Of a DNA stretch of 64,000 bases, positions 33,520 to 42,843 are shown piece by piece (position 1 is the stretch's first letter; each line of letters begins with the position of its first letter). Under the pieces are notes generated by a model. That model had not been told where the DNA came from. It saw only the letters and a program-made list of their open reading frames with translations, and made no database searches. Position numbers and translations under genes: made by a program. The DNA is taken from contig JAKQSI010000067.1 of the NCBI GenBank assembly GCA_029570205.1, positions 59,141 to 123,140 of the forward strand. The letters run 5' to 3'. This DNA comes from Candidatus Omnitrophota bacterium. GTDB lineage: Bacteria; Hinthialibacterota; Hinthialibacteria; Hinthialibacterales; JAKPRU01.

Positions 33520-35346
33520 TTACGGATTCAGTTTTGACAGGATCGATTCGGCTAGTGAAACAGTAATGCCGGGGAGTTTTGCGATTTCCTCTACTGATGT
33601 GACGCGGATTTTCTCTACCGAACCGAACGTGCGCAGTAAAAGCCGTGCTTTGGCCGGACCGATGCCGGGAATGTCGGTCAGGATGGATTTCTTGAGCTTC
33701 TTATCCCGGCGGGCGCGATGATAGGTGACGGCAAATCGGTGCGCCTCATCGCGGACGCGCTGAAGGAGCCGCAGCCCCTCATGCCGACGGTCCAGTTTCA
33801 GCGGTTCCTCGCGTTGCGGCATGTAGATTTCCTCTTCGCGCTTCGCCAGACTGACTACCGGAACATTGTCTAACGCCAGATCGGATAGAATCTCCAACGC
33901 GGCATTCAGCTGCCCGCGCCCACCGTCGATCAGCAGTAAATCGGGATCGGAGGCAAATCGCCGTTTTTCTTCTTCGGATTCCTCTCCGTGAATGAACCGG
34001 CGGCTGAGTACCTCACGCATGGCGGCATAGTCGTCCGATCCGGACACGCGGCGAATCTTGAACCGTCGATACCCGGATTGTTGCGGCTTGCCCTGTTGAA
34101 AAACTACCATGGAGGCAACCGTTTCATCGCCCTGAATGTTGGAGATATCGTAGCCTTCAATTCGTTGCGGCAGGGTTTCCATATTCAACACTTTCTGTAA
34201 CGCAATCACGGCGGGATGGACTTCCTTCGTAACGCTGCGCAGTTTTCGGAACCGTTCCGACGCGCGCGCGCGGCTGTTCTTCTCGGCTAATTCCACCATT
34301 CGAATATGATCTCCCCGCCAGGGGCGAATGATCGATACACGATGTCCGGCCAGTTCGCCGAACCACTGTTCCAGGGTTTCCCGGTCCTCCTTCGGCACGG
34401 TAACGTTTAAAAAAATCTCGCGGGGATATTCCGGCGCCTGCGAATAGTATTGCAGTAAAAAAGAACCGAGGATTTCCTCTTCGGAGGCGTTCTGAGAACC
34501 CTCCATAAAATGATGCGAACTGCCGACAATTCGTCCGTTCCGTCTGCGCGCCACCAATACGCACGCGATATCGTGTACCCGCGCATAGCCGATATAATCC
34601 TGGTTGTCTACCGCCTGTTTCGCCATTTTCTGGCGATGAGCAAATTCCTCTGTCGCCTCCAGAATGTCGCGGTAGAGAGAGGCTTTTTCAAACAAAAGAT
34701 TTTCGCTGCATTCTTCCATTTTCCGACGCAGAGCCGCCCGGACAGTCTCATGACGTCCTCGCACAAAATCGATCACCCCGCGACACAATTCTCCGTACTC
34801 CTCGGCTGTTACAAAACCTCCGCACGGCGCGCAGCAGCGACCGATTTCATATTCTATGCAGGGGCGAATCTCCCGCAACTTGTCCGAATCATGTTTGCAC
34901 AGACGAAGCGGGAAAATCTCCTGTAAGCCGGATAAAGTCCGCCGCGCCATGGCCACGTGAGGATACGGGCCGAAATACCGGCTTCCATCCGCCTCCACCG
35001 TTCGGGTAAGAACGATCCGGGGGAATGTCTCCCGGACTGTGATTCTCAGGTACGGATACCGTTTATCGTCCTTTAGCTTAACATTGTACTGCGGATTGTG
35101 TGTTTTGATTAAATTGTATTCGAGCAGGAATGCTTCGGAATCCGTATCGGTAATGACATAGTCGATTTGTTCGACATGGACGACAAACGGCGAAGCATAT
35201 TGCCCGCCTTTGCGGCTGAAATGGGTTCGGATTCGCTTCCGTATGTCGATGGCCTTGCCGACATAGATCACCGTCCCCGAAGCGTCCCGCATCAGGTAGA
35301 CGCCGGGCTCGGAGGGCAGCAACTTGATATCCTCTCGGCTAATCAT
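33520..35346 (-). CDS. uvrC: UvrABC excinuclease subunit C
   Basis: Makes both incisions in nucleotide excision repair together with UvrB. The 608-residue product contains the GIY-YIG nuclease domain (PGVYLMRDASGTVIYVGKA, 14-32), the UVR motif for UvrB binding (region HETVRAALRRKMEECSENLLFEKASLYRD), the RNase H-like C-terminal nuclease (YDISNIQGDETVASMVVF; LLLIDGGRGQLNAA) and a tandem helix-hairpin-helix end (LTDIPGIGPAKARLLLRTFGS; LPGITVSLAESILSKL). Full-length, nothing missing. The gene starts five bases after the mtaB stop on the same strand, so mtaB and uvrC are likely co-transcribed. Confidence 0.97.
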   Translation of the reverse strand: MISREDIKLLPSEPGVYLMRDASGTVIYVGKAIDIRKRIRTHFSRKGGQYASPFVVHVEQIDYVITDTDSEAFLLEYNLIKTHNPQYNVKLKDDKRYPYLRITVRETFPRIVLTRTVEADGSRYFGPYPHVAMARRTLSGLQEIFPLRLCKHDSDKLREIRPCIEYEIGRCCAPCGGFVTAEEYGELCRGVIDFVRGRHETVRAALRRKMEECSENLLFEKASLYRDILEATEEFAHRQKMAKQAVDNQDYIGYARVHDIACVLVARRRNGRIVGSSHHFMEGSQNASEEEILGSFLLQYYSQAPEYPREIFLNVTVPKEDRETLEQWFGELAGHRVSIIRPWRGDHIRMVELAEKNSRARASERFRKLRSVTKEVHPAVIALQKVLNMETLPQRIEGYDISNIQGDETVASMVVFQQGKPQQSGYRRFKIRRVSGSDDYAAMREVLSRRFIHGEESEEEKRRFASDPDLLLIDGGRGQLNAALEILSDLALDNVPVVSLAKREEEIYMPQREEPLKLDRRHEGLRLLQRVRDEAHRFAVTYHRARRDKKLKKSILTDIPGIGPAKARLLLRTFGSVEKIRVTSVEEIAKLPGITVSLAESILSKLNP

Positions 35347-35351
35347 TTCCT

Positions 35352-36680
35352 TTAGTCTTCTGTTTTGTTCGTGCCTGTGCTTCCGTGTTCGTCCATGTTC
35401 TCTCCCTCAACCATTAACCCGCTCGCTTTCTTTAGTATAACATTCACAACCGTATTCGGCGTAACGCCCGACTTGCCCGGAAAACGGACACGCAGATAAT
35501 TCGGCGTCAATCCTTCCGCAAGACCATTTTTGCAAGTCTCCACGAGGACCGGCATGATCCGTCCCAGGAGTTTCCGGCGAGTCTCTTCGGCTTTCGCCAG
35601 GGCGAATCGGTCCAGAAGTTCGCGGCGCTGCCGAGCAACGGGGAAGGGAACCTGTTCCGGCATGTCTGCTGCCGGAGTTCCGGGCCGAACGGAAAACGGA
35701 AACGAATGGACTTTCGAAAATCCGCATCGTTCCACTACGGAAAGAGTTTCTCGGAAATCGTCCTCGTGTTCTCCCGGGAAGCCGACCATGATATCCGTTG
35801 AAACACACAAATCTGCTATTTGCCGGTGTGCCTGCTCGACCAATTGCAGATAATCGTCCCGGCGATACCGGCGACCCATGCGCTCCAGGATGCGATTCGA
35901 CCCGCTCTGCAATGGCAGGTGCAGGTGCGGACACAAAACCGGCTCCCGCGCAAAGATATCTATGATCCCCCGACCGAAATCCTCCGGCTCCAGCGAACTG
36001 AGGCGCAGACGCAACAGGCCGGGTGTTTTCGCAAGCGCCTGCAACAGGTCCGGCAGGGCAATCCCCAAGTCTCTGCCGTACCAGCCCAGGCGGGTTCCGC
36101 AAAGCGCCACTTCCCGAAATCCCTGGCTTACAAGGCTGTTGATTTCCTCTTTTACTTCCGCCATCGGGCGACTGCGCGCCGCGCCGCGACTGAACGGAAC
36201 AATGCAATACGCGCAGAACAGGTCACAGCCTTCCTGCACCTTGAGAAACGCCCGTGTCCGTTCGTGCGAAAGAATCGGCGGCGGTCCCTGAATCTCATGC
36301 CGCCCGAACTCCAGGGCAATGCGCTGCGCAAGATCGTTCTGTTCGCCGATTCGGCAGATTTCGTGCAGCTCTGCCATCCGGGACAGGTCCACGGTTTCCA
36401 GTTCTGCCGCGCAGCCGGTTGCAATGATTTTTGCGTCGGGATACTCCCGTCCGAATTTGCGGATCATCTGGCGGCATTTCCGTTCGCTGGTGTGGGTCAC
36501 GCAGCAGGTGTTGATCACCACGATATCGGGAGTTCCATCGAATGCCCGCTGATCTGTTCCTACCTGAAAACCGAGCCGTGCAAATCCCGCGGCGAGCCGG
36601 TCGCTGTCGTATCGGTTCACCTTGCAACCGAGTGTCTTAATCAAAACCGATGGCGGGGAACTCCGATCAGCGTTCGGCAT
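35352..36680 (-). CDS. mtaB: tRNA t6A37 methylthiotransferase (MtaB-like)
   Basis: Radical SAM enzyme that adds a methylthio group to t6A37 of tRNA. The 442-residue product has the MTTase N domain with three cluster-binding cysteines (TLGCKVN, NTCCVTH, ATGCAAE), the radical SAM CxxxCxxC (GCDLFCAYCIVPF), HLPLQSGSNRIL, FPGEHEDDF and a C-terminal TRAM domain (GRIMPVLVE ... YLRVRFPG). The TLGCKVN pattern points to MtaB rather than MiaB or RimO. I chose the ATG at 36680 (MPNADRSS), which overlaps rsmE by 14 bases; the frame is open to 36986 inside rsmE but that part is a shadow. Runs with rsmE upstream and uvrC downstream. Confidence 0.92.
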   Translation of the reverse strand: MPNADRSSPPSVLIKTLGCKVNRYDSDRLAAGFARLGFQVGTDQRAFDGTPDIVVINTCCVTHTSERKCRQMIRKFGREYPDAKIIATGCAAELETVDLSRMAELHEICRIGEQNDLAQRIALEFGRHEIQGPPPILSHERTRAFLKVQEGCDLFCAYCIVPFSRGAARSRPMAEVKEEINSLVSQGFREVALCGTRLGWYGRDLGIALPDLLQALAKTPGLLRLRLSSLEPEDFGRGIIDIFAREPVLCPHLHLPLQSGSNRILERMGRRYRRDDYLQLVEQAHRQIADLCVSTDIMVGFPGEHEDDFRETLSVVERCGFSKVHSFPFSVRPGTPAADMPEQVPFPVARQRRELLDRFALAKAEETRRKLLGRIMPVLVETCKNGLAEGLTPNYLRVRFPGKSGVTPNTVVNVILKKASGLMVEGENMDEHGSTGTNKTED

Positions 36681-37431
36681 CCTTCTTTCCATGTTCCGTG
36701 GAGATAATGGCTTGCACCAGCGCCAGTGCGACAACCGCCGCCAATTCCATTCGCAAAACCCGTGGACCCAGATGCACAAACGGAGTTGACATCGACCGAA
36801 GCAGGGATTCCTCATCAGGCGAGAATCCCCCCTCCGGCCCAATAATGAGGCCGACTCCCGCACGAGACCAAGACCGAAGCGAGTCAAGAAGATGTCCTTC
36901 TGCCTTTGGACTGAGCGTGAGGAACAATATCTCGGGATACTCTCGGCGAACCGGATCCAGGACAGTTGAGAAATCGGATTCGGCAAGGGAGATTTTCGGG
37001 ACCCGTGACCGGCCGCACTGTCGGCAAGACTCGAGGGCGACTTTTTGCAGTTTTTCGATCTTATTTTCCGATCCGCGTCCGATAGAACGCTCTGCTTGAA
37101 AAAAAATGACCTCCGTGGCTCCGAGGGCAGCGGCCTCTCTCACAATGTTACCCGCTTTGCCCGCCGTGCCGTGCGCCTGAAAAAGAATGCAGGGCACAAC
37201 CGGATTGGCCGGATTGATCTCCTTTCCTGTCATTCGGAGCTCGAGACCGTTTCGGTCGGACTTTTCCACAACATACCAGTAGTCAAGCGGGTCATCGGCA
37301 AACACACCGACCCGATCGCCGCTGCGAAGACGCAGAACTCGGGCCACCTCAAGAATCTCCGGATCGTTTGTGAAAAGGTGGTTCGCTCCTGCCTGGGGCA
37401 AAAACAAACGAGTTCGGACCGATTCCGCCAT
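36667..37431 (-). CDS. rsmE: 16S rRNA (uracil-1498-N3)-methyltransferase
   Basis: SPOUT-class methyltransferase that methylates U1498 of 16S rRNA. The 254-residue product has an N-terminal PUA-like domain (HVLRLRSGD-type block seen as ARVLRLRSGDRVGVF) and the trefoil-knot catalytic domain with QAERSIGRG, LIIGPEGGFSPDE and LGPRVLRMELA. I chose the ATG at 37431 because GAGGTG precedes it at five bases; another ATG four codons upstream lacks one. First of rsmE-mtaB-uvrC on the minus strand and divergent from the fumarase gene. Confidence 0.93.
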   Translation of the reverse strand: MAESVRTRLFLPQAGANHLFTNDPEILEVARVLRLRSGDRVGVFADDPLDYWYVVEKSDRNGLELRMTGKEINPANPVVPCILFQAHGTAGKAGNIVREAAALGATEVIFFQAERSIGRGSENKIEKLQKVALESCRQCGRSRVPKISLAESDFSTVLDPVRREYPEILFLTLSPKAEGHLLDSLRSWSRAGVGLIIGPEGGFSPDEESLLRSMSTPFVHLGPRVLRMELAAVVALALVQAIISTEHGKKDAER

Positions 37432-37519
37432 TTGACACCTCATGCTTTTTCTCTTATCCGCCCTGCTGCTGCTTGTTATGCTATTCTCTCACGGTCCGGC
37501 CAGGAAGGAAGAATGGACG

Positions 37520-38362
37520 ATGCGGACAATCCACACACGGCAAATCACAGAGATGATCGAAGAACTCTGTATTACCGCGAATTACGATCTGCCCCGGGAA
37601 ATCACGGAATCACTTCGCAAAGGATATGAAACTGAAGAATCCCCGGCAGGAAAAGATATCCTGAAACAGATTCTCGAAAACGAACGAATCGCGCGCGAAG
37701 AGAGATGCCCGCTGTGCCAGGATACCGGAACCGCCTGTGTTTATCTGGATATCGGGCAGGAGGTGACCCTGGAGGGGCCGCCTTTGCGTGAGGCGGTCGA
37801 TGAGGGTGTCCGACGCGGGTACGAGAAAGGATATCTACGCAAGTCCATTGTCCGTGATCCGCTGATTCGAGAGAACACCGGAGACAACACGCCCGCGATG
37901 TTGCATACAGAAATCGTGCCCGGCAACAAGATCAAGATTCACGTGATGACCAAAGGCGGCGGCTGTGAGAATATGAGCCGGCTGGCGATGCTTCGTCCCA
38001 GTGATGGGCGGAAAGGAATCATCGACTTCGTGGTGAACAACGTCAAAAACGCGGGCGGGAATCCCTGCCCGCCACTGGTACTGGGTGTGGGGATCGGCGG
38101 CGCATTTGACATCGTTGCGACTATTGCCAAGCGAGCCTTGATGCGTGGTGTCGGAATCCCTCATCCTCAGCCGAACCTGGCCGAACTGGAACGGGACCTT
38201 CTTACAGCTTGCAATAATACCGGTGTCGGCCCGATGGGGCTGGGCGGCAGAACGACGGTCCTGGCGGTAAATGTGGAAGCGTACCCGACCCACATCGCCT
38301 CTCTGCCCGTCGCCATGGCAGTCAACTGCCATTCCAGTCGCTACAAAAGCGTGGTGATTTAA
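37520..38362 (+). CDS. Class I fumarate hydratase, alpha (N-terminal) subunit
   Basis: Iron-sulphur hydro-lyase subunit of the two-part class I fumarase/tartrate dehydratase family. The 280-residue product shows the three cluster cysteines of the family in CPLCQDTGT, GGGCENMS and NPCPPLVLGVGIGG, and ends NTGVGPMGLGGRTTVL...SLPVAMAVNCHSSR, as usual. The alpha subunit alone is not known to be active; it needs the ~200-residue beta subunit, which normally follows directly. Here the next gene is leuC and no beta subunit is visible in the window. GGAAGAATGGACG precedes the ATG at 37520; the hydrophobic upstream extension of the frame is ignored. Confidence 0.9.
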   Translation: MRTIHTRQITEMIEELCITANYDLPREITESLRKGYETEESPAGKDILKQILENERIAREERCPLCQDTGTACVYLDIGQEVTLEGPPLREAVDEGVRRGYEKGYLRKSIVRDPLIRENTGDNTPAMLHTEIVPGNKIKIHVMTKGGGCENMSRLAMLRPSDGRKGIIDFVVNNVKNAGGNPCPPLVLGVGIGGAFDIVATIAKRALMRGVGIPHPQPNLAELERDLLTACNNTGVGPMGLGGRTTVLAVNVEAYPTHIASLPVAMAVNCHSSRYKSVVI

Positions 38363-38383
38363 ATATCGCAGATCTTCGTTACG

Positions 38384-38403
38384 GGTATCATCATATCGAT
38401 ACC
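38384..38403 (+). terminator. Weak stem-loop between the fumarase subunit and leuC
   Basis: GGTATC and GATACC form a perfect 6-base stem with an 8-base loop some 20 bases after the fumarase stop, followed by CTTT. Too weak to be a strong terminator; it may attenuate or mark the end of the fumarase transcript. Confidence 0.3.
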
Positions 38404-38528
38404 TTTAGAACATGGGCATCGTTGTAAGCACAGTTCTTCGGGTATATCAAGCCTCCATGGACTTCGTGATCTGTTCAGTTCAAACTAATTGTTTGCGCGT
38501 TTTGCCTATCTAACGGAGGAACACTGCC

Positions 38529-39824
38529 ATGGGCATGACCATGACCGAAAAGATCCTCGCCGCCCATGCGGGCCGCGAGAAAGTTGCCCCCGGCCAAAAT
38601 ATCTGGGTCAACGTCGATGTGCTGATGACCCATGATGTTTGCGGCCCCGGAACATTCGGCATTTTCAAAAAGCAATTTGGCCCCGATGCCAAAGTCTGGG
38701 ACCCTGAAAAAATCGTCCTCATCCCGGACCACTACATCTTTACAACCGACCCGCACGCGAATCGGAACCTGGAGATTCTTCGCACCATCGCGAAGGAACA
38801 GAACCTCAAGTACTTTTATGATGCACACAGCCCGGCTTACAAAGGTGTGTGCCATGTTGCACTGCCCCAGGAAGGCCATACCCGACCGGGCGAGATTCTC
38901 ATCGGCACCGACTCACATACCTGCACCGCCGGCGCGTTCGGCGAATTTGCCACCGGTGTGGGTAACACGGATGCCGCCCTTGTCCTTGGAACCGGCAAAA
39001 TCTGGCTCAAGGTCCCCCCGACCATGCGCTTCATCTTCGACGGTCCGCCACCGCCTTATCTCATGGCGAAAGACCTCATTTTGCACATCATCGGCGAGAT
39101 CGGCGTGGATGGCGCAACATACCGTGCCATGGAGTTCGCCGGAGATGGTGTCCTTGCGCTCAAGGTCGAGGAACGCATGACCCTGTGCAATATGGCCATC
39201 GAGGCCGGCGGCAAAAACGGTATTATCGAACCGGATGACATCACTCTCGCTTATGTCAAAAAGCGTACCGACAAGCCGTTCACCGTTGTAAAGAACGACG
39301 AGGACGCCTCGTATTACTCCGAGCGGGTTTTCAAGAGTGCGGATATCCAGCCGACCGTGGCGCGGCCTCATTCCCCGGAGAACCGCGCTACCGCGCGGGA
39401 ACTGGCCGGAACAAAAATCACCCATGCTTATATCGGCTCCTGTACCGGCGGCAAAATCACCGACATGCAGGCCGCGGCGCGTGTCCTGCTCGGCAGAAAA
39501 ACGGCGGTCCCCACGTTTGTGGTTCCGGCGACAATGGAAGTTGCCCGGGCGATGGAACACGAAAAGGTGGATGGCGCCACCCTCAAACAGGTTTTCGAGT
39601 CGGCGGGGGCACAGATCGCCCCGCCTTCCTGCGCCGCCTGCCTGGGCGGCCCGCCGGATACGTTTGGGCGGCTCAACGGCCGCGAAATCTGTATCTCCAC
39701 AACCAACCGGAACTTTCCGGGACGGATGGGGTCCAAAGAGTCCCAAGTCTTTCTCGCATCGCCTTACACGGTTGCGGCAAGCGCCGTTCGGGGCCGGATC
39801 ACCGACCCCCGCGAGTTTCTTTGA
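38529..39824 (+). CDS. leuC: 3-Isopropylmalate dehydratase-family large subunit
   Basis: Aconitase-superfamily subunit that holds the 4Fe-4S cluster and isomerises isopropylmalate in leucine synthesis, or a related acid such as homoaconitate. The 431-residue length is that of the short LeuC2/archaeal type, not the ~466-residue enterobacterial form. Motifs: GTDSHTCTAGAFGEFATGVG (Cys ligand), IGSCTGGKITD and PPSCAACLGG with the CxxC pair. AGGAG precedes the ATG at 38529. The stop is followed eight bases later by leuD, so the heterodimer is co-made. No other leu or lysine genes are in the window, so the substrate is open. Confidence 0.88.
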   Translation: MGMTMTEKILAAHAGREKVAPGQNIWVNVDVLMTHDVCGPGTFGIFKKQFGPDAKVWDPEKIVLIPDHYIFTTDPHANRNLEILRTIAKEQNLKYFYDAHSPAYKGVCHVALPQEGHTRPGEILIGTDSHTCTAGAFGEFATGVGNTDAALVLGTGKIWLKVPPTMRFIFDGPPPPYLMAKDLILHIIGEIGVDGATYRAMEFAGDGVLALKVEERMTLCNMAIEAGGKNGIIEPDDITLAYVKKRTDKPFTVVKNDEDASYYSERVFKSADIQPTVARPHSPENRATARELAGTKITHAYIGSCTGGKITDMQAAARVLLGRKTAVPTFVVPATMEVARAMEHEKVDGATLKQVFESAGAQIAPPSCAACLGGPPDTFGRLNGREICISTTNRNFPGRMGSKESQVFLASPYTVAASAVRGRITDPREFL

Positions 39825-39832
39825 GAGGTTGC

Positions 39833-40393
39833 ATGATGGAAGAAATCATCGAAGGAAAAGCATTCATTTTGGGCAATAACATCGACACAGACCAGATCAT
39901 CCCTGCGCAACATCTGGTCTACAATCTGGATGATCCCGAAGAACGCAAGAATTTCGGGCGATTCTGCCTGTCCAGCGTACCGCCGGAGCTCTCCGGCCTG
40001 CCGAACGGACACATCCCGTTCATTGAAGACGGCGAATGCGCCTCCGAATATCAGATCATCATCGCCGGCGGCAATTTCGGATGTGGCTCCAGCCGCGAAC
40101 ATGCTCCCGTGGCTCTCAATATGGCCGGTGTCAAAGCGGTCGTCGCGGAATCGTACGCCCGCATCTTTTTCCGAAACGCCGTCAACGGCGGTTATCTCGT
40201 CCCTTTTGAGACACCGCAGAGACTGATCGACCATATCGCAACCGGCGACAGGCTGAGGATTGACTTGCAGGCCGGAACGCTCACCAATCTCGATAACGGG
40301 CAGACCTTCTCCCTGTCTCCCCTCGGAGATGTCGCAGAAATCCTCAAAGCAGGCGATGTATTCGCCTATGCAAGAACGGCCGGATTGTACTGA
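39833..40393 (+). CDS. leuD: 3-Isopropylmalate dehydratase-family small subunit
   Basis: Swivel-domain subunit that partners LeuC. The 186-residue product has ILGNNIDTDQIIPAQHL near the N terminus and GGNFGCGSSREHAPVAL (active-site serine region), AVVAESYARIFFRNAVNGG further on, as in the family. The substrate-specificity loop after DTDQIIPAQHL reads VYNLDDPEER, which does not match the YLRT of homoaconitase subunits as I recall it. I start at the ATG at 39833 behind GAGAGG; a second ATG follows directly. It follows leuC by eight bases. Confidence 0.88.
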   Translation: MMEEIIEGKAFILGNNIDTDQIIPAQHLVYNLDDPEERKNFGRFCLSSVPPELSGLPNGHIPFIEDGECASEYQIIIAGGNFGCGSSREHAPVALNMAGVKAVVAESYARIFFRNAVNGGYLVPFETPQRLIDHIATGDRLRIDLQAGTLTNLDNGQTFSLSPLGDVAEILKAGDVFAYARTAGLY

Positions 40394-40410
40394 TTGCAGA
40401 GGTTTTCCTG

Positions 40411-40665
40411 ATGGGGATCAACGAGAATCTCGATCGAGTATTTTCCATTCTTCTTTCCCTGGTGGCGCTGGCGATTCTTGTGTCCGCCGGTGCAGCGGTG
40501 GGATTTCTGGCCGGTGTGGCGGGGATGCTTGGCCTGTGGGGGATCGGTGTTTCCGCCGGGAAAGGTGTGGTTTTCGGCACGATTCTGTTTGTGGCATTGA
40601 TCGCCACTCTGATCGGTATCAAGTACTGTAAGACGATGTATTGGAGCGATATCAAGCTGCGGTAG
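40411..40665 (+). CDS. Small two-helix membrane protein
   Basis: An 84-residue frame 17 bases after leuD with AGAGG before its ATG. Two hydrophobic helices (SILLSLVALAILVSAGAAVGFLA and VVFGTILFVALIATLIGI) separated by a Gly-rich loop, then a charged tail. I do not recognise it. It may be co-transcribed with leuCD only by position. Confidence 0.55.
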   Translation: MGINENLDRVFSILLSLVALAILVSAGAAVGFLAGVAGMLGLWGIGVSAGKGVVFGTILFVALIATLIGIKYCKTMYWSDIKLR

Positions 40666-40700
40666 CCCAATTCCCCTGTCTCCCTCCGCAAGAGCCGAGG

Positions 40701-40771
40701 TTTCTCTCTCTCTTTGGGAAAGGGTTGGGGTGAGGGGTTTTTCTTCGGGTGGCGCTGGCATCTTGCCGGTG
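40701..40771. repeat. Two dispersed repeats in tandem
   Basis: 40701-40740, read on the minus strand, is the widespread C-rich repeat whose shadow translation reads PHPNPFPKRER (ccctcaccccaaccctttcc). Directly after it, 40747-40771 is the inverted copy of the family C motif at 31283. Neither is coding. They separate the leuCD region from the lipoprotein/mini-secretin operon. Confidence 0.6.
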
Positions 40772-40909
40772 AAACTCCGGTGACTTCCCGGCTTCCGAAT
40801 CGTTTATGGGGGGAAAGGACAGCATTTCCGCTTGACCGATCGGCGGAAGATCTCTAGCCTGACTGCATGATTGTTGCGCCGCTCCGGGGTTGAGCATAAG
40901 GAGACAAGT

Positions 40910-41863
40910 ATGCGTAAAGGCTGGTCAATGAAGTTTATTGCGGTCGGGCTGATGGGAGTTTACCTGTCAAGTTGCGCGACATCAAAGTCGCTCGTGATTC
41001 GAGACCCGACGCTCCGTGAGGCGGAATCGTATTTCAATCGAGGCGAGTACCGTCTGGCCCAGCTCAAGTATTCCGCTTATCTGTATTCCCCGGAAGAGCC
41101 GAAACGCCAGAAAGCGCTGGCGCTGTACCGCCTCGGATACTGCCAATACATCTCCGGTTATCATCGCGATGCCGAGAAAACCCTGAGTCAATTCGTCACC
41201 GAATTCCCCAAGGACAAACGCCGCCCGGAAGCCGAGAAATGGCTGAACAACATTCGCGGTTTCCTGCAGAAACAGGCCGAACGGAGCCGGCAGCAGGTTG
41301 AGAAAACGACACAGCAGATCTCCTCGCTGCGCGAACAGACTCAACAAAGTCCCAACGACGCGGAGAAACATTTCCAGCTGGGCGAATCCTATTGGAAAAT
41401 GGGGCAATTCGATGATGCCCTTAAGGAATACAACGTGGCCGTACAACTGAATCCTCAGTATCGCCAGAATCCCTCTGTGCAGAAACGCACCTATATCGGA
41501 GACGACGGCGCATTGAAATTGCGGGAATCCCTTCTGACTCCCAAGGCGGTCGGGCCCATCGACATTCGGAGAATCCGCACTCGGCGGGTGGAAACCTCCG
41601 ATTTCTGGGGAACTACGCCGACCAAGTACTCTTACGTGGTGAGCGGTGAGGCCGTTAATATCGGCGATCGGGTCTGCGCCAATGTACAAATCGAGGTCAC
41701 GATCTATGACTTCTTTGAAAAGGTAATGGATTCGCGAATTGTCAATATCGGTACGATGCGACCGGGGCAGACCCGGCATTTTGTGGCGGAACTGAATCGG
41801 TTTGCCGGGGACCCCCTCGAAATCAATCGCTACGAAACCCAGGTGTTCTACGAGGAACAATGA
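40910..41863 (+). CDS. Lipoprotein with TPR-like repeats, partner of the mini-secretins
   Basis: The 317-residue product has a lipoprotein signal peptide with lipobox LSSC (Cys-22) and Ala at +2, predicting an outer-membrane lipoprotein. TPR-like helices follow (AESYFNRGEYRLAQLKYSAYL; ALYRLGYCQYISGYHRDAEKTLSQFV; FQLGESYWKMGQFDDALKEYNVAVQLNP), with a charged coiled coil between. The C-terminal ~100 residues form a beta domain (YSYVVSGEAVNIGDRVCANVQIEVTIYD). TPR lipoproteins such as PilF/PilW act as pilotins that take secretins to the outer membrane, so with two secretin genes directly downstream that role is likely. AAGGAG stands before the ATG at 40910; the stop overlaps the next start (ATGA). 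Confidence 0.82.
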   Translation: MRKGWSMKFIAVGLMGVYLSSCATSKSLVIRDPTLREAESYFNRGEYRLAQLKYSAYLYSPEEPKRQKALALYRLGYCQYISGYHRDAEKTLSQFVTEFPKDKRRPEAEKWLNNIRGFLQKQAERSRQQVEKTTQQISSLREQTQQSPNDAEKHFQLGESYWKMGQFDDALKEYNVAVQLNPQYRQNPSVQKRTYIGDDGALKLRESLLTPKAVGPIDIRRIRTRRVETSDFWGTTPTKYSYVVSGEAVNIGDRVCANVQIEVTIYDFFEKVMDSRIVNIGTMRPGQTRHFVAELNRFAGDPLEINRYETQVFYEEQ

Positions 41864-42843
41864 AAAACAAACTCTTTTTTGCGGTATGTATTCTGTCGCT
41901 TTTCCTCCAATCAAGGGTCTGGTGCGCCCCGCCCGAGGCTGTGGCCGGATCGCCCTACAACCCGGGGGTGGCGGCCATCCGCGATCAGTTGGCTCAAACC
42001 TTTCCCATGATGGCCCTGGTCGAGGTCCGCATTATCGAGGTTCTGAGCGATTCCATAGGGGATTTGGGATTCTACTACGAAATGACCGGGAGAAACGGAC
42101 GCCTGCGAAGTTCCGTAATTGACTTGAAGATCCTCGGATCGACCGATCCCGGCTTGAGAGTGGAGGGCATTCTGAGCCGGGATGCGGAGTCGCAAATCAA
42201 TGCAGCAATTGAAATGCTTGCCACAAAACGAGAGGTAACCGTCTGGGCAGAACCGTCCGTCCTGATCCTGATGGGCCAGACGGCTGCCATCCAGTCCGGG
42301 GACGAAATCCCTTACATCAAGCGGGTTGTTGTGGGCTATACCGAGACCATTTCCTCCGACTTCAAACCCACCGGCATTTCGCTTAAGGTTACTCCGAACA
42401 TCCTGGACATGGCGGGACAGCGATTGGTCCAAATGTTCCTCTCCGCAAGTTCCAGCAGTGTGACTCGCTATCGAGAAGAAGAGGGATACCAGCAACCCAT
42501 CACGGACACGCGGGAATACGAAAGTACGATCGCTGTCGCTCCGGGGCAATATGCTGTCCTGGGAGGCATCATTCGCAGCACAGTTTCCGAATCACGCCGG
42601 GGAGTCCCGACTCTGATGAACATCCCGCTTGTGGGTGCGGCGACTCGCGGGAAATCGCAGCGCACAAACCTGGCCGAACTCTGGGTTCTTGTTCGCCCCC
42701 ATATCGTGAACCTCGAAACCTCGCCGGCGACCGACTTGAAGGGATTCCAACAGGAGTCTGCAAAAGAGAGACAGATGGCCTTGACCGGTTCCGTGAACCT
42801 CCTGCAGCCTCCCATACAGCCGGAGACGGAGAAAAAGAAATGA
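41860..42843 (+). CDS. Short secretin-domain protein 1
   Basis: The 327-residue product has a signal peptide (LFFAVCILSLFLQSRVWCAPP) and then little except the secretin C domain: VEVRIIEVLSDSIGDLGF, TVWAEPSVLILMGQTAAIQSG, GISLKVTPNILD, ESTIAVAPGQYAVLGGIIRS, GVPTLMNIPLVGAATRG and ELWVLVRPHIV. The N0-N3 ring domains (normally ~300 residues) are missing apart from perhaps a fragment. The upstream stop and its ATG overlap (ATGA), and its own stop overlaps the next secretin start. Without N domains it could form a membrane ring but could not contact an inner-membrane machine in the usual manner. Confidence 0.82.
   Translation: MKNKLFFAVCILSLFLQSRVWCAPPEAVAGSPYNPGVAAIRDQLAQTFPMMALVEVRIIEVLSDSIGDLGFYYEMTGRNGRLRSSVIDLKILGSTDPGLRVEGILSRDAESQINAAIEMLATKREVTVWAEPSVLILMGQTAAIQSGDEIPYIKRVVVGYTETISSDFKPTGISLKVTPNILDMAGQRLVQMFLSASSSSVTRYREEEGYQQPITDTREYESTIAVAPGQYAVLGGIIRSTVSESRRGVPTLMNIPLVGAATRGKSQRTNLAELWVLVRPHIVNLETSPATDLKGFQQESAKERQMALTGSVNLLQPPIQPETEKKK

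Noticed and set aside
38913..39746. 277-codon minus-strand frame opposite leuC
   Set aside because: leuC is unmistakable by its cluster motifs; the antisense frame is a composition effect.
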